This document shows positions 47,437-58,578 of a stretch of DNA of 64,000 nt, piece after piece; position 1 is the stretch's first letter, and each line of letters begins with the position of its first letter. The stretch comes from Branchiostoma floridae. Its lineage: Eukaryota; Chordata; Leptocardii; Amphioxiformes; Branchiostomatidae. The translations under genes and the position numbers were made by a program. The notes beneath the pieces are model-generated. The model made no database searches and was not told the DNA's origin. It worked only from the letters and a program-made list of their open reading frames with translations. The stretch covers positions 18,983,707 to 19,047,706 of the forward strand of contig NC_049992.1 of assembly GCF_000003815.2 (NCBI RefSeq), read 5' to 3'.

Positions 47437-48456
47437 TAATTCTTTATCATAAACATATTTTGACTTATATACTACTCTACTTTATTGATCGGAAATGATG
47501 TATTATGTAGAGATATCATTGCCGAAATCAAGTAATAGTATATGAAATTAAAAAAAAAGATAAAGTCATCTTGAGTTTTAAAATACATTATCATATAATT
47601 TGTTGTAGACGAAAGGAGCCTTAGGTATTATCCACAAATAAATGGCTATTTTCTAGCATCGTTAGAAAAAAGTGACCATTCCTAAGATTATTGACAGTCT
47701 TCCGAGCAGAAAAATACTATCTTAGTGCAAAGGGTTTTGTTCTCGGAGGCGTTTGTGTGTGTATATTTGTATAAATATATGTATGAATGTTTGTTTGTGG
47801 ATGGACAAAACAGCTCAAAATTGTATTGATATTTCGAGTTGAACGACATACTAGGTATGTAAGAAGTAATGTAGGAACAGGGACCGGTTAAGTAACATTA
47901 GAAAGCAACAGTAAAATGTGTAAAATCAGCACAGTTCAAAGTATTCCTAAATTCCCAATATGGGCCAAAGTTAATATTGTCAGTCAATAATGATAATTTG
48001 ACAATTATGGATGGTTCACAAAAAACTACATAAACATTTGCATTGACTTACCCCGATAGTGTAATATGATCATCCAATTTACTATTGCTCTAAACCAGAA
48101 AAATCCCCATGACAACCCCCTCCAACGGCTCTCGTTATGTATGGCTCAATTATCCGACGATTTTTTTTAATAAGTAGATGTTCCTCTCTCTAGAAACAGT
48201 AAAACCATCAGATTTTTTTTTACAAAACTTTAGAACTCCTGCTATATGGAATTGCGAAACTTGTGTTAACTTAACAGCCATAAATTGGATTTTAGAGGGT
48301 CTCTAAGGGGGGTCCCAGAATGCCATAACGAAAATTAGCTGGAGGGCTTAAACTATATGAAATCTGGAGAGCTTAAACACAAAGAAAGTATGAACCGATT
48401 CGGCCGACCCCAAACACCCGGCCTCTTCTTGGTTTTTCCCTGGTCTGCAATGACTC
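47437..48456. other. Paralogous intergenic DNA, no gene seen
   Basis: The stretch 47590-47850 matches 32590-32860. The remainder, including 48060-48450, has no recognised motif. Confidence 0.4.
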
Positions 48457-49320
48457 TTAACACAATTCAGACCAGGATTTTTGGTCAATTTTTTGCCTTT
48501 GAGGCCCGCCCCTTCTTACCTCTTTAACTTTAGGACGACTTATCATTTGGCCACCAAATATTTAGAGAATAATTCAGATATGATATCGAAAGCGAAAATT
48601 TCGCTATTAGACCATGAAAAAGGATATTCCCAGAAAACTTCGAGGTATGCAACAGAAATGTAACAGAATACAAGTGCAGAAAACAGAATGGTAATGTTGC
48701 AAAAAGCAACATCAATGACGTCAAGATGACGTCATACATAACGTGATGCATATCTAAGATGCAAGTTGGGCTCCACTATTTTTTTTCCACCACCTTGAAT
48801 TAAACAAAAAATATTGTTTTCATTAAATTATCACAAAGGACAATAGAAATAAACTAAAAACGTTCATTTAAACGTTTTTTTGATTTAAAAAAATAACAGG
48901 TAGTTAAAAATTTTAAGGAATGATAACCTAGTTACTATTAATCTGGTCATCTGGTCCGCCATCTTGGATTTTAGTTGATGCCGTCATAAAATTAGAATTA
49001 TTTATTCATATTCAATTATGAAAGATATTCTACATAACATAAGATTTTATTTATATAATATGATAGCAGCAATATCTGATATGACCGTGAAAAATATATT
49101 GTTAGAATCGAAATTAGCGATTTTCGGCATGATTTCCTGTCAACAATCGGTTGCCATGGCAACACGAAACATTGGAAATTTTTCAAAACTTTGTGAATTT
49201 TTTTCAACTTATTCTAGGAAAACTCGCAAAATTTGGTGGCTTTACCTTAAAGAGTTCTGGCGTAATACGACATTAAATTTGGCACAGGCCTATGAAAAGC
49301 AGGCCTTAAAATAAAACTGT
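48457..49320. mobile_element. TTAA-type element, diverged
   Basis: The left end is TTAACACAATTCAGACCAGG. The interior keeps GACGTCA motifs, CGCCATCTTGGATTTT and GGTTGCCATGGCAACACG (49149). The right terminus is degraded near ACAGGCCTATGAAAAGCAGG. Confidence 0.6.
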
Positions 49321-50652
49321 CGGTGAAAAGATTGATTAAAATCAAAGTGTAAAATGGACAAGTGCGTGTAGAAAGTTTAAAAAAGACAAGTGGATAATTA
49401 CAATGCTAACATTGACTTAAATAAAATGATGGGTCTTTATGATAAGGAAAATAAGATAATTTTTTCAAAGCTTCTCATCAGCTTTCGGATTTCGGGAGGC
49501 AGACATGTGTATAATTATATCAATATGACTTTACAAGAACATCCGTTCAATTGTTAAGTAGACATGTCAATAGTCCCCAAAATGATCTCTCGCACTCTTT
49601 TTCCTTGTAATTTCCATGGTCACCCTGGCCGCAAGAAGAGTCGTCTCGCCACTTCCTCTTAGGAGCTATTGGGTAAAAAGTTTATTCAGTCAACAGACAA
49701 ATAGAACAGCCACACAAGTAACAAGTGCATTGGATTCCTGAATTCATATGTTTATCGCATCAATAGCACAAGATCGTGTGTTCTGTATCACCCAAGGTAT
49801 CAGCCTGACAACGAGTAGAGTGGTCTGACGACTGATGCGTGGGTATTGGGAATGATGCAGAATACAGAGTGTCATACTTTGAATATGTCAAACCCTATTG
49901 AATATACGTAGATTTCAATTTGAAATGTGCCAGAAAACATCTTCTCCTCGAACAAAACATTGCAACATCCATTCAAACGTATGATAAAGACATTTGATAA
50001 TTCAACAGGACTGCAACTGGAGTGCAACAGGAGTATTTTGACGAAAATGCGTATACTAGGTCCTTTTATTCTGGTTCTATGAGATTTTTTACTAAATGAT
50101 ATAAAACAAGATGCATGTGAAGATGATAAACGTTATCTGATATTGCAAATGAGTAACAACTTATCCAAAGTGCATGGTTTTAGCAGTATTTGAAAACGTA
50201 CCTCAGATGGTCAGATGGAAAAGGTCAAATGGTTGATCGTTATCACTTGAGATTGTTTCAGTAGTATATTTCAGCCATACCACAGGCATGGGTTAAAATG
50301 TGTAGCTTTTCCTAAAGTTTTATTTACTTCTCCTCCTCCACAACCTCAAATTAATTGATATCCGTCATTTTTTAAAGATTTGAATAGTGCCAGTCGCCAA
50401 GATCACACCAACATCATCACAGTATATACCTAACTGACAGGTGACTCACTCAAACAGCTATTCCTACTTTCACACCTAGTCAGCCATTAAAAAGAGCCGT
50501 GTTTCTCTCTGAATCACATGTTTTGCTTGAAAACTGTTTATTGTCCGAGGTTGGATTTTTCTACTTTTGATACATCTGCCCCTACTGGTGTTGCGCCTTT
50601 GCTGCCTTAGGATATTGACGGGGTATTTTCAAATTGATACCAGAACTAAATA
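49321..50652. other. Region downstream of gene C, no intact gene
   Basis: The stretch 49640-50010 is paralogous to 33240-33600 upstream of the small secreted ORF. Near 50425 the minus strand reads ACCTGTCAGTTAG followed by GTATAT, almost the same as the CTLD exon end at 50703, suggesting a duplicated exon scrap. No CTLD sequence precedes it. Confidence 0.4.
49550..49640 (-). pseudogene. Decayed paralogue of the 33.2-kb small secreted ORF
   Basis: The minus strand matches the 33.2-kb locus up to the start region (GGCGAGACGACTCTTCTTGC), but ATGGTTAACC is AGGGTGACC, so the start codon is gone. The signal-peptide coding part is missing, and homology resumes near 49545 (TTACAAGAACAT). Confidence 0.5.
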
Positions 50653-53506
50653 TTAAAAACAAACACCAATGTAAGTCATAAAGTTGCAATCATAACACAT
50701 ACCTAACTGACAAACGAACCCCTTAGTGCGTGTGCATGGTTCATCATTCCAGACGTGCACCGTTCCACGTGCACCAACTTCGGCGCAGTCTTCGCCGCCG
50801 TCATGTAGATTGTTCGGCTCACCCGGGCTCCAGTTGGTATAGGCGGATGATGCCAGGGTTTGGTCGTCCGCAAATACCCAGTGACCTTCAGTTTTAGTCA
50901 ACCCAATCCAGCGTTTGTCTGTTGTTTTCCCAAGCTCGTGGATGAAAGTGCTGGTCGCGCTGTCCTTCGGCATGGCCAACAACGCTCCGTCTGCGGCGCA
51001 CGTCTGCCTAGCATCACAGTACGTCTTCCGCTCAGCAAAGTCCTTGTAGCAGACTCCTTTGAAATTGACGTAGGCTGCTATTGGACACACTAATGCAGAA
51101 GAAAATGGAAAACAGGTAATGTGTCTTAAGGACAAGTGAATGTGTCATTTATCAACAAACTTGAAATATCTGAATAATGACTGATGCAAATATAAATCAA
51201 ACAGTTTACTTCTACCAGGATCATCCCTATTTAGACCAATTTGTTGTCAACCTGGAACGGGGCCTGGCTTTTGAGCCCCGTCCATCCTTACTCCTGTAAC
51301 TCTTAAACGACATTATATGACCACCTTTTTTCAGATAACGATCTGGACATAAATACGAATAATGTGAGAAATCAAAGATATCATTAAAAAGTAAAATGAC
51401 GTCATTATCATGTTATGGATATTTTGAAGTGTAGATTATATTGCGGTATAAGAGACATCAAATTATATTTGCAGCATCTTAGATGACTTTTTTGCTCATT
51501 TGATGTACAATTTAAAGAAGTAATGTTGATGCCAATATTGTTGTAGGTTCAAATGAATGACACCATTGTAGGTAGTGTTCATAGCCAGGCGCACAAGGGT
51601 GCAGGCAACATTAACAAGTACACAGGGGTTACCAGGCATGTTGCTGGTGTCTCTAGTAGGGTGACCAATGGTGTAGGGAGTGTCCACGGTAGGGTTACCA
51701 TGGGTGGAGGTGGTGTTCTCAGGAGGGTGACCATTGGTGTAGGGAGTGTCCGAAGCAGACTGAGCAGGGATGTAGGTGGTGTCACCTGCAAGACGACCGG
51801 GGATGTTGGTAGTGTGACCACTAGTGTAGGGAGTGTCCACGGCAGGGTGACCATGGGTTGAGGTGGTGTTCTCAGGATGGTGACCATTGGTGTAGGGAGT
51901 GCCCAACGCAGGCTGGTAAGGGTTGGTTGTATCATCTACAGCCTTCATCGTCTGTAAATAGGAGAGATTTTTGCTTTTACAGTACATACGGTACCAGCAA
52001 TCTCCTCCTAAAATGAGACCATGTTTTACAAGATACATAGACATGCACAATGGCTAAATCTGAAAACGGAATAAAGACCATTGTCCTACCTTTTGAACTT
52101 CTCGACCATTGTTGCTAAGATAAAGCCAGATCCCCAAAATGATTGATGCCGCCAACACGGCAGTTATTATCACGACAACGCCAATCCTTTTATAAGTGCA
52201 ATCTGAAAATACACATGATGGGAACGTCAAGGTGTCGATGAAAATGGAGGACCTATTCGGGAATTACAGATAATAAGTAGTACACAGAGAATACATATAA
52301 AAGCCATGTTCAACGTAACACGACTCTCGAGATTATCCTTTTTTTGCGGATACGACATTGAAGCCAGTCAGGTATAAAAAGGAACTGTAATGGACTTGGA
52401 AACTTAAGTCAAGTCTATTTCACAAAACTATTTTACACAACACTATTTTACAGAAACATAGTGTTAAATGTTTTTAACATCCAAAAAAGGAAAATATAAT
52501 ATTCGTATAGGTATTTGAAAAATTGACCTTCATTTGCTTTTTAAATGCAAGACAATCAAAATATTAGTGCTCAGATGAAAGATCTATAATAGTTAAGATA
52601 TGGACCACTACTATTTTTATCAGATATCGATACATCACCGCAACAAACAATTGTAATCAGTAAATAAGAAGCTCTAAACTAGCATAAAATGCCTTAAATT
52701 TGTTTTGTTTTGATGAGATAACATGGAAATATATCTGAACCTAAAAGATAAATAAACTTACCAAAATGTGCTTGTTGTGGTACGTTTGGCACGTACATCG
52801 GATTCCTGTTCAGGGCGTCTCGTATTGAGTTCGGATCTGTACTCGAGACATGTCTGTTTTCACGTATGTCATTCTTATCATTTCCAGGAACCCCCTTGTC
52901 AGCATCATGTTCAGTTGAGTTGCATTCTGACCTGTACAATGGGTTTTGGGATTCATATGTGACGGCATAAGGCAAATCAGTGTCTGGATTGGCATCATTG
53001 TCTATGATATCGTCTTCGTCAGGAATCTCAGCGTAAATGTTGTCCTTGGTTGTTTTATCTTTACCATTGTCGTCGTTGTGTGTTGTGTATCCTGAATTTT
53101 TCGGTGAGGTTTGATTAATGTTCGATTTTGAAGCCTCCGTGTCACTCTGACAAATGCTTTCAGCGTCAGCTTTAGCGTCGGTTGTGTCAAGCATATGATT
53201 CCCATCATCATTCTCATTATACCCGATGGATACGCTTTTTTCTGAGTGCCTTGCGTTAGTCGGTCTCTCATCTGCATTTTGACGTTCAGGTTTGGTAGTG
53301 CTATCTTGAACAGGAATCGAGCTGTCAGTATCATTCTCAGGGCTGCATCTTGTTTCGTAGGTCGGATTCGAGAACACGTTTGTAACAGCATACGACCAAT
53401 CTTTGCTTATTTCGGCATCTGAACGTTTTTGCGCCAAACCACCTTCAGAAGCACCGTTTGTGTGGACTGTTGGTACAGCATCAGTGGTGATAATGTCTTC
53501 AGCCAT
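50653..53506 (-). CDS. Gene C: type II transmembrane C-type lectin
   Basis: The proposed CDS joins 53506-52762, 52202-52090, 51951-51633 and 51089-50703 (or onward to a stop at 50653, 537 residues) on the minus strand. Phases agree at each junction. The tail (1-248) has NPTY (47-50), NPLY (188-191) and NPMY (235-238), with MAEDII at the start as in A and B. An upstream in-frame ATG at 53512 would add two residues. The membrane helix IGVVVIITAVLAASIILGIW is at about 255-274. The stalk (287-392) is His/Pro/Thr-rich. The CTLD (about 394-521) has WIGL, EPN, GGEDC and WND, predicting a calcium-dependent mannose-type site. A phase-1 donor at 50703 may lead to a final exon not found here. Its role is presumably cell-surface glycan recognition with NPXY-mediated uptake. 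Confidence 0.8.
50703..51089 (-). other. C-type lectin domain exon of gene C
   Basis: The acceptor TTTTCTTCTGCATTAG precedes 51089 and a donor TTAG|GTATGTG follows 50703. Both are phase 1, so the exon is a symmetrical module. It encodes a long-form CTLD from CPIAAYV to GFVCQLG, with six or more cysteines, RWIGL, GEPNNLHDGGEDC and VWNDEPC. EPN and WND are the calcium and sugar ligands in mannose-type lectins, so binding activity is plausible. Confidence 0.9.
51230..51500. mobile_element. Truncated TTAA-type element in gene C intron
   Basis: CCCTATTTAGACC at the left, GGGCCTGGCTTTTGAGCCCC and TAACTCTTAAACGAC match the left part of the TTAA family. The right half is missing. It lies between the stalk and CTLD exons. 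Confidence 0.5.
51633..51951 (-). repeat. Stalk exon of gene C: diverged repeats
   Basis: It opens TMKAVDDTTNPYQPALGTPY in phase 0 after CCTATTTACAG and can exit in phase 1 at CCTG|GTAACC (51633/51632). Repeats alternate TPYTNGHHPENTTSTHGHP-like and IPGRLAGDTTY-like units, more varied than in A and B. Two NTT sequons remain. It is longer (106 codons) than the stalks of A (86) and B (64). Confidence 0.75.
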
Positions 53507-53583
53507 GATCACTCCCTACCCTGTAAATTCATGTGGTTATAACAGGAAACGTTTATCCTCCTTACCATCAAAGAGTCGTATAA

Positions 53584-53616
53584 TCTCTCTCTCTCTCTCT
53601 CTCTCATCTCTCTTCC
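53584..53616. repeat. (CT)n microsatellite in gene C intron 1
   Basis: A CT run of about ten units followed by imperfect CT-rich sequence, 65 bp upstream of the exon 2 acceptor. Confidence 0.9.
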
Positions 53617-54354
53617 CCACTTTCTTTCTCTTTCTACATTATGAAGTTTCGTAGAAATGCTCCTGAAAGGAACATTATTTCTTTTCACATTGCAAGCATA
53701 TGATTATGCAGTTGAATCACCCACATTCCTCTGTACTGCCCTGATTGTAGTGGATGTAGTTGTTAGCATCTTTTGTTAACAATTTGAACATATGCAGTAA
53801 CAAAGCAAGATACTTCCGTTGCAAATTGTATATCTGAGCCTTCGTTGTTTTAAGGTCTTGCCCACTTCATGCATGGTGTACGCGCTCCAAATATGGTACA
53901 TATACATAAAACATCTGTAAACATCAAAGCTGTAACTCATTTGTACTTACCCGTAAGACGTATGAGGGGGCGGCTAGTGGTAGTTGTCTTCTTCACCTTC
54001 AGAATAACTCTCAGCTGCAAAAACGCACTACGAAATCTGAATTCCTATGGTTTGAGTCTGTTACTTCACAAAGTTGCCCAAAACAGCCGTTTGCATACGT
54101 GAACGCGTAAACTAATAATTGAATTAAGTTTTTTCCCTTTTTCATAGATTATCTTCCAGGGTCTGATTGACAACACAGCATGTAAAAATTCACAGGTCAG
54201 AGCTCAAATGTCGAAATCGTCAAACTACTTAAAAATTGACAAGGTAAAAAAGTTGATCCGCAATCAACATCTCCAAGATACATGCATTGTTTCAAAATAT
54301 ATATATATTCAATAGAGTCTAAATTTGAAATGCTAGAATATCACTACTGAATAG
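53617..54354. other. Intron 1 of gene C, no feature seen
   Basis: A frame at 53869-54102 has no recognised motif. The remainder is AT-rich unique-looking sequence. Confidence 0.4.
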
Positions 54355-55389
54355 GCCGATCTTAAAGCCCCACCCACTGTTCCATCACCCAGATTTTAAG
54401 AAATGTAAAGCTATTATGACGTAATCACGTCATCTATTTGACTGTTGGCAGGAACCGTGAAAAGGGGGTATTCCCTTCAAGGTATGCAAAATGTAACAGC
54501 AAGCTTAAGTGCAGATAATGTTTAAAAATGACGTCTTCAAATGACGCCATCCATATCTAAGATGTCAGTTAGGCTCCTCCATCTGAAATCCACAACCTTA
54601 AATTAAATTAAAAAAAATACATTTTGATGCAAATGATTACAAAAGACAATGGAAATAGACTAAAAACGTCCATTTAAGCATTTTATGAAAAAAAAATAAC
54701 GGGTAGGTACAGATTTATTTACAAATTACTGTGAAAAATTGTTAGAACCCAAATTAGCGAATTTCGTCAAAAATAGCTGTTAACAAACGGTTATCATGGC
54801 AACACAAAAAATGTCGTGAAGCTGTTACCAACTAAAGTTTAGGAAAATTCAACAGATTTGGTACTACGTTCTGACGTACGGGTGGGTACCGGTACAGAAA
54901 AGTCAGGTCCAGGTCCGGTTCAGGTCCAGAGTATCAGGTCCAGGTCCGGACCTGAACCTGGACCTGATTCAGTATGACTAATGCCAATGGTCAATTTCAC
55001 TGCAAAGAAATCTGTTTGGTGGAGTATTCGACTCAATGGTGTTTTAAAATCCAACAACGCTAACTGCACTTGTATGATTGACTGTAAAACTTGGTACTGG
55101 TAAAAATGACTATAAAATCTTCATAATCTCTACTTCACTCTTGTTATTTTCTTCCACCTGCAAGCGCCAAAACGTGTGAATGCCTGATCATATGATCTGT
55201 TAATTTTCTAATAGGTCCAACATCCGGTCCACCTAATTTTTTTCAGGTCCGGTTTTTCTGGACCGGTCCAATAAGAAAAAACAGTTTGTACCGGTACGCT
55301 GTACCGATACCCAGCCCTATTCTGGCGTTATTTGAGATGAAAGTTGGCTTGGACCTAAAAGGCCCTCCCCCTCCTGTGAATAGGGTTAA
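54355..55389. mobile_element. TTAA-type element, split by a hAT-like element
   Basis: The right end is CCTGTGAATAGGGTTAA with TTAA at 55386-55389. The left end (ATAGGCCGATCTTAAAGCCC) is eroded. The interior keeps GGTTATCATGGCAACAC and the CCATCTGAAATCCACAACCT stretch. The hAT-like element at 54877-55319 interrupts it near the right end. Confidence 0.65.
54877..55319. mobile_element. 443-bp hAT-like non-autonomous element
   Basis: The ends are TACGGGTGGGTACCGGTACA and the complement of TAGGGCTGGGTATCGGTACA. An 8-bp target duplication (TTCTGACG at 54869-54876, TTCTGGCG at 55320-55327) differs at one base. Eight-base duplications and a YAGGG start are hAT features. The interior holds short CAGGTCCAGGTCCGG repeats and no ORF of note. 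Confidence 0.75.
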
Positions 55390-55479
55390 ATATCTGTATG
55401 GAGAGAATCCTCGACCCCGTGTCCCTGTACACCCCCAGCTGTTTTGAAACGCCAAGAACTAAATTAAGAACTAAATTAT

Positions 55480-56760
55480 GAGAGTTAGAATATGCACTTG
55501 AATGCAATCAATTAGACACTCCTATCCAGAGGAATGAAATTAAAAAAGCGATTTCGAACCTTAAAAATGGTAAAGCCTCGAGAAAGGATTTTACGTGCTC
55601 TCCACACATTCTCATTGAACCGCTTTCTAAACTATTCATCCTGTTCCAATCCTCTGGTTATATCCTCCAGGAATGGTGCAATAGCGAACTTGTCGACCTA
55701 CATTAGGGCGGAGCTGAAGATGCTCCCAGTAAGTACAGGGGTATATATCGTTTACTAGCTACTTAGCCAAGCTGTTCACATCTATACTAAACTCACGCCT
55801 CACCACTTTTTTTCATGAAAATGAACTTATATCTCCAAATCAAGCCAGGTTTCGGCAACTCCGGAACGAGGAATAATCTTTTTATTGTTAATACTTTTAA
55901 GCAAAACCCCTCTTTATACAACTTTTGTCTCATGATTGTTATGCGCATATGATGTTATCTTTTCTGAATCCGATAAAGGGCTGAAAAATGCTCTAAATAA
56001 ATTATGAAACTTTTGTATTAGGTGCAAACTTGATGTTAACCTGAATGAATCATATAGACTTTCTGATATATAAATTCAAACTTTCATTCATAATTTGAGT
56101 ATACGTATGGATAACGGAAAGTTAAGGTTTCATAAGACATGTAAAGTAGTACGTACTATGGAAAGATATCTGGAACTAGCAAAATTAGAACTAGTGCCCA
56201 CCCCATTGAAATAGAAAATGGGCGGTACAAGAAATTACCTGTCTGCGAAAGAACTTGTTAATTCCTTCACATTATATACGATGGAAGACGAACCCCATTC
56301 TATTTCAAACTGTCCCTTTATGATCAAAAACGAAATGATCTTTTTAAAGATGCCACCAAATTCCACCTTAATCTCCCTACGTTTACAGAAAAAAGGAAAC
56401 TAACCTCCTCTTAACACCACAAATCCTACACATTGAAAAGGTGGGTTCATTCGTCTTCTACTGTGTCCGAAAAAGAAATCAAACCTAAAAGCTTATTTCT
56501 TGCTTTGTTTTGTTTATCTAAATCAACCACTAGAATAACTCGTTTAATACTGTACACTGTTTGCTATTGTTTGTCATTTTTGTCACTTGGGCAAGAACAC
56601 GCAATAAACTTTCATTATAAGTCTAAAACTGGCCCATCCATATATGATGTAAAATATTTAGCTAGAAAAGTACCTGTATATGTAATAATCAATAAAGGAT
56701 ATATTTTAGCAAAAAAATGGTTACAGTCAGGCGTTCACAAGGAATGAACTTTGTGACATT
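55480..56760 (+). mobile_element. Heavily degraded LINE fragment
   Basis: Plus-strand translation gives EIKKAISNLKNGKASRKDF, then ILIEPLSKLFILFQSSGYI and LQEWCNSELV, the fingers region of a LINE reverse transcriptase. A GFRKGxxTRNNLFILNT-like block follows near 55850. After a gap, EDEPHSISNCPFMIKNE (56286-56336) recalls the C-terminal EFHFLLxCP motif. There are many stops, and the catalytic YADD is missing. It is in the first intron of gene C, antisense to it. Confidence 0.6.
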
Positions 56761-56879
56761 GTAACTGATAACTATGTATTCCTGTAAGCATACAATTACA
56801 GATTTGAAACAGAATATGGGCTCTCTGCAAAATTAAAAATAAAAGGTGAAGACAACCCCAATTGCAAGCGAAGTCATTA

Positions 56880-57030
56880 GACATTTTGTACTCGACAGAT
56901 GATGTCTATGACACACAGTCTTCTCACTTTATCCGGACTCAAACCTCAACGATACGACTGCGTTAGAGTTCACTTCTGATTTCAGTTTACCGTTAAAATT
57001 ATTCAAGACTCAATACAAACCATTGTAGCC
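56880..57030 (-). repeat. Partial copy of the first-exon block
   Basis: TTTTGTACTCGACAGATG, TTTATCCGGACTCAAACCTC and ACGATACGACTGCG match the exon part of the type 1 blocks, but the donor is GTCGAGTAC and most of the promoter half is missing. It is probably a decayed duplicate. Confidence 0.5.
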
Positions 57031-57309
57031 TCCATAGAAGGCTCTTTGGGGCCTTTTCCCGTCTTTTCTTGGCCCATTATACACTTTTCCTGGCCATTTC
57101 TTTTGTGTAGAAAATATACAAATCACAAACTCATACACTTATCAAAGCTTGATTTGGTCCTCGGCAGGAAGTTATTCCTTAGCAAAAAATTAATTGTCTT
57201 TAAAGGTAGGCAAAGACGACTTCAGTCTTAAACCCATAATTCGCACTTCACTGACCCCGAAGTCCATGTTTAAACTCTATGATTTGTGTATCAGGTATGT
57301 AATGTTATA

Positions 57310-58004
57310 GAGTCCATTCCAAGACACCATGAGGGTTTTTAGGCGATATTTATAATTAGTCTGAATTATTTTGAATAAAAGAATATCTGAGCCACAATAA
57401 TTAAATTATTTTCAAAAAATTGACTAAGAAAATACTCATTTATTTGAATTTCTTTGAATATTTTAGAAACATTCTAAAAGTAACTGTACAAAAATATCTT
57501 TATTTAGAATAATTGTGAAACCTCTCTGTGATTATTTCACATGTACAAATATTTGCAAAAAATGGTAAACCTGGCCAAATGGTAAAATTAGTTTATTGCC
57601 CCCATAAAAGTAAGCCCTATTATTGCATCTGTATATTTTTAGATTTCACTGCTGGACACTGGTGGATCCTTTTTGGTGGGCCATTGTTGCATGGCACCCA
57701 ACCATACTTTGCAAGGATGTGTGAATTGCTATCTTCCCAACCCACCGAACCATTTACCAAAAATGGTAGAAAATGGTAGAAAATGGTAAATAATGGTAGA
57801 ATGCTGTTATCATTATTTAGAAACCATTAGAAGTATCCAATTCCACACCATGAATATTTCCAAAGTTTTACAGGACCAAGGAAATATTTATAAATGTTAA
57901 AAATATTTCTGAAGTATCAAATGTCCTAGACAATAATTACAAAACTTTAAAATCAATTCTAAACAATGGCAACAAACATCCGCATGGTGTCTTGGAATGG
58001 ACTC
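57310..58004 (+). mobile_element. TA-flanked 680-bp TIR element, copy 3
   Basis: The ends are GAGTCCATTCCAAGACACCA and its complement, with TA on both sides (57308-57309 and 58005-58006), 695 bp. The 83-codon plus-strand frame at 57528-57779 ends QPTEPFTKNGRKW exactly as in copy 1, although no known domain is visible. It is the best-preserved copy. Confidence 0.85.
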
Positions 58005-58578
58005 TATGTCTGTGTGACCTGGGGCAAGGAATATAATTTGAATGACAAATTCCCAGTTGAAATATCTCAGAACCGTTTTTGCAAAAACAATCTTGGTGTG
58101 CACAGTAATTCATGTAAACAGGCATATAGGTCAGAGCTTGGGATGTGCCCAACAGATATAGACATGGCATATCTGCCCGAGTAATAAGATACTGGATAAG
58201 ATTTATACAACCGGAAAGCTCCCCACACCCCTTACAGGTGGACGTACTACTCTGTCAAGAATACAATATGTGAAATAGTTCAGAAAATACTGGATGCACC
58301 ATATCAAAGAAATAGTAGATATGCTATTACTTCTTAGCACCAACTACCCTGAAGAAGAATATATGATTGTACATTGTTAAAGTGAAGACAGATATGAATG
58401 CTCAAACATTCTTTCATAAATTGTCCGCAGATAATGGTAAGCCAGGATTTTACAAAGAATCGAAAATATCAGGGTCGAATACTCTTCTTAGACCTTGAGA
58501 ATGTACATGCAATTAGCTTTCGGGCATAATTTTGCAAATAAATAAAACATCAATTTTATAATTTTTGCATGGTCAATA

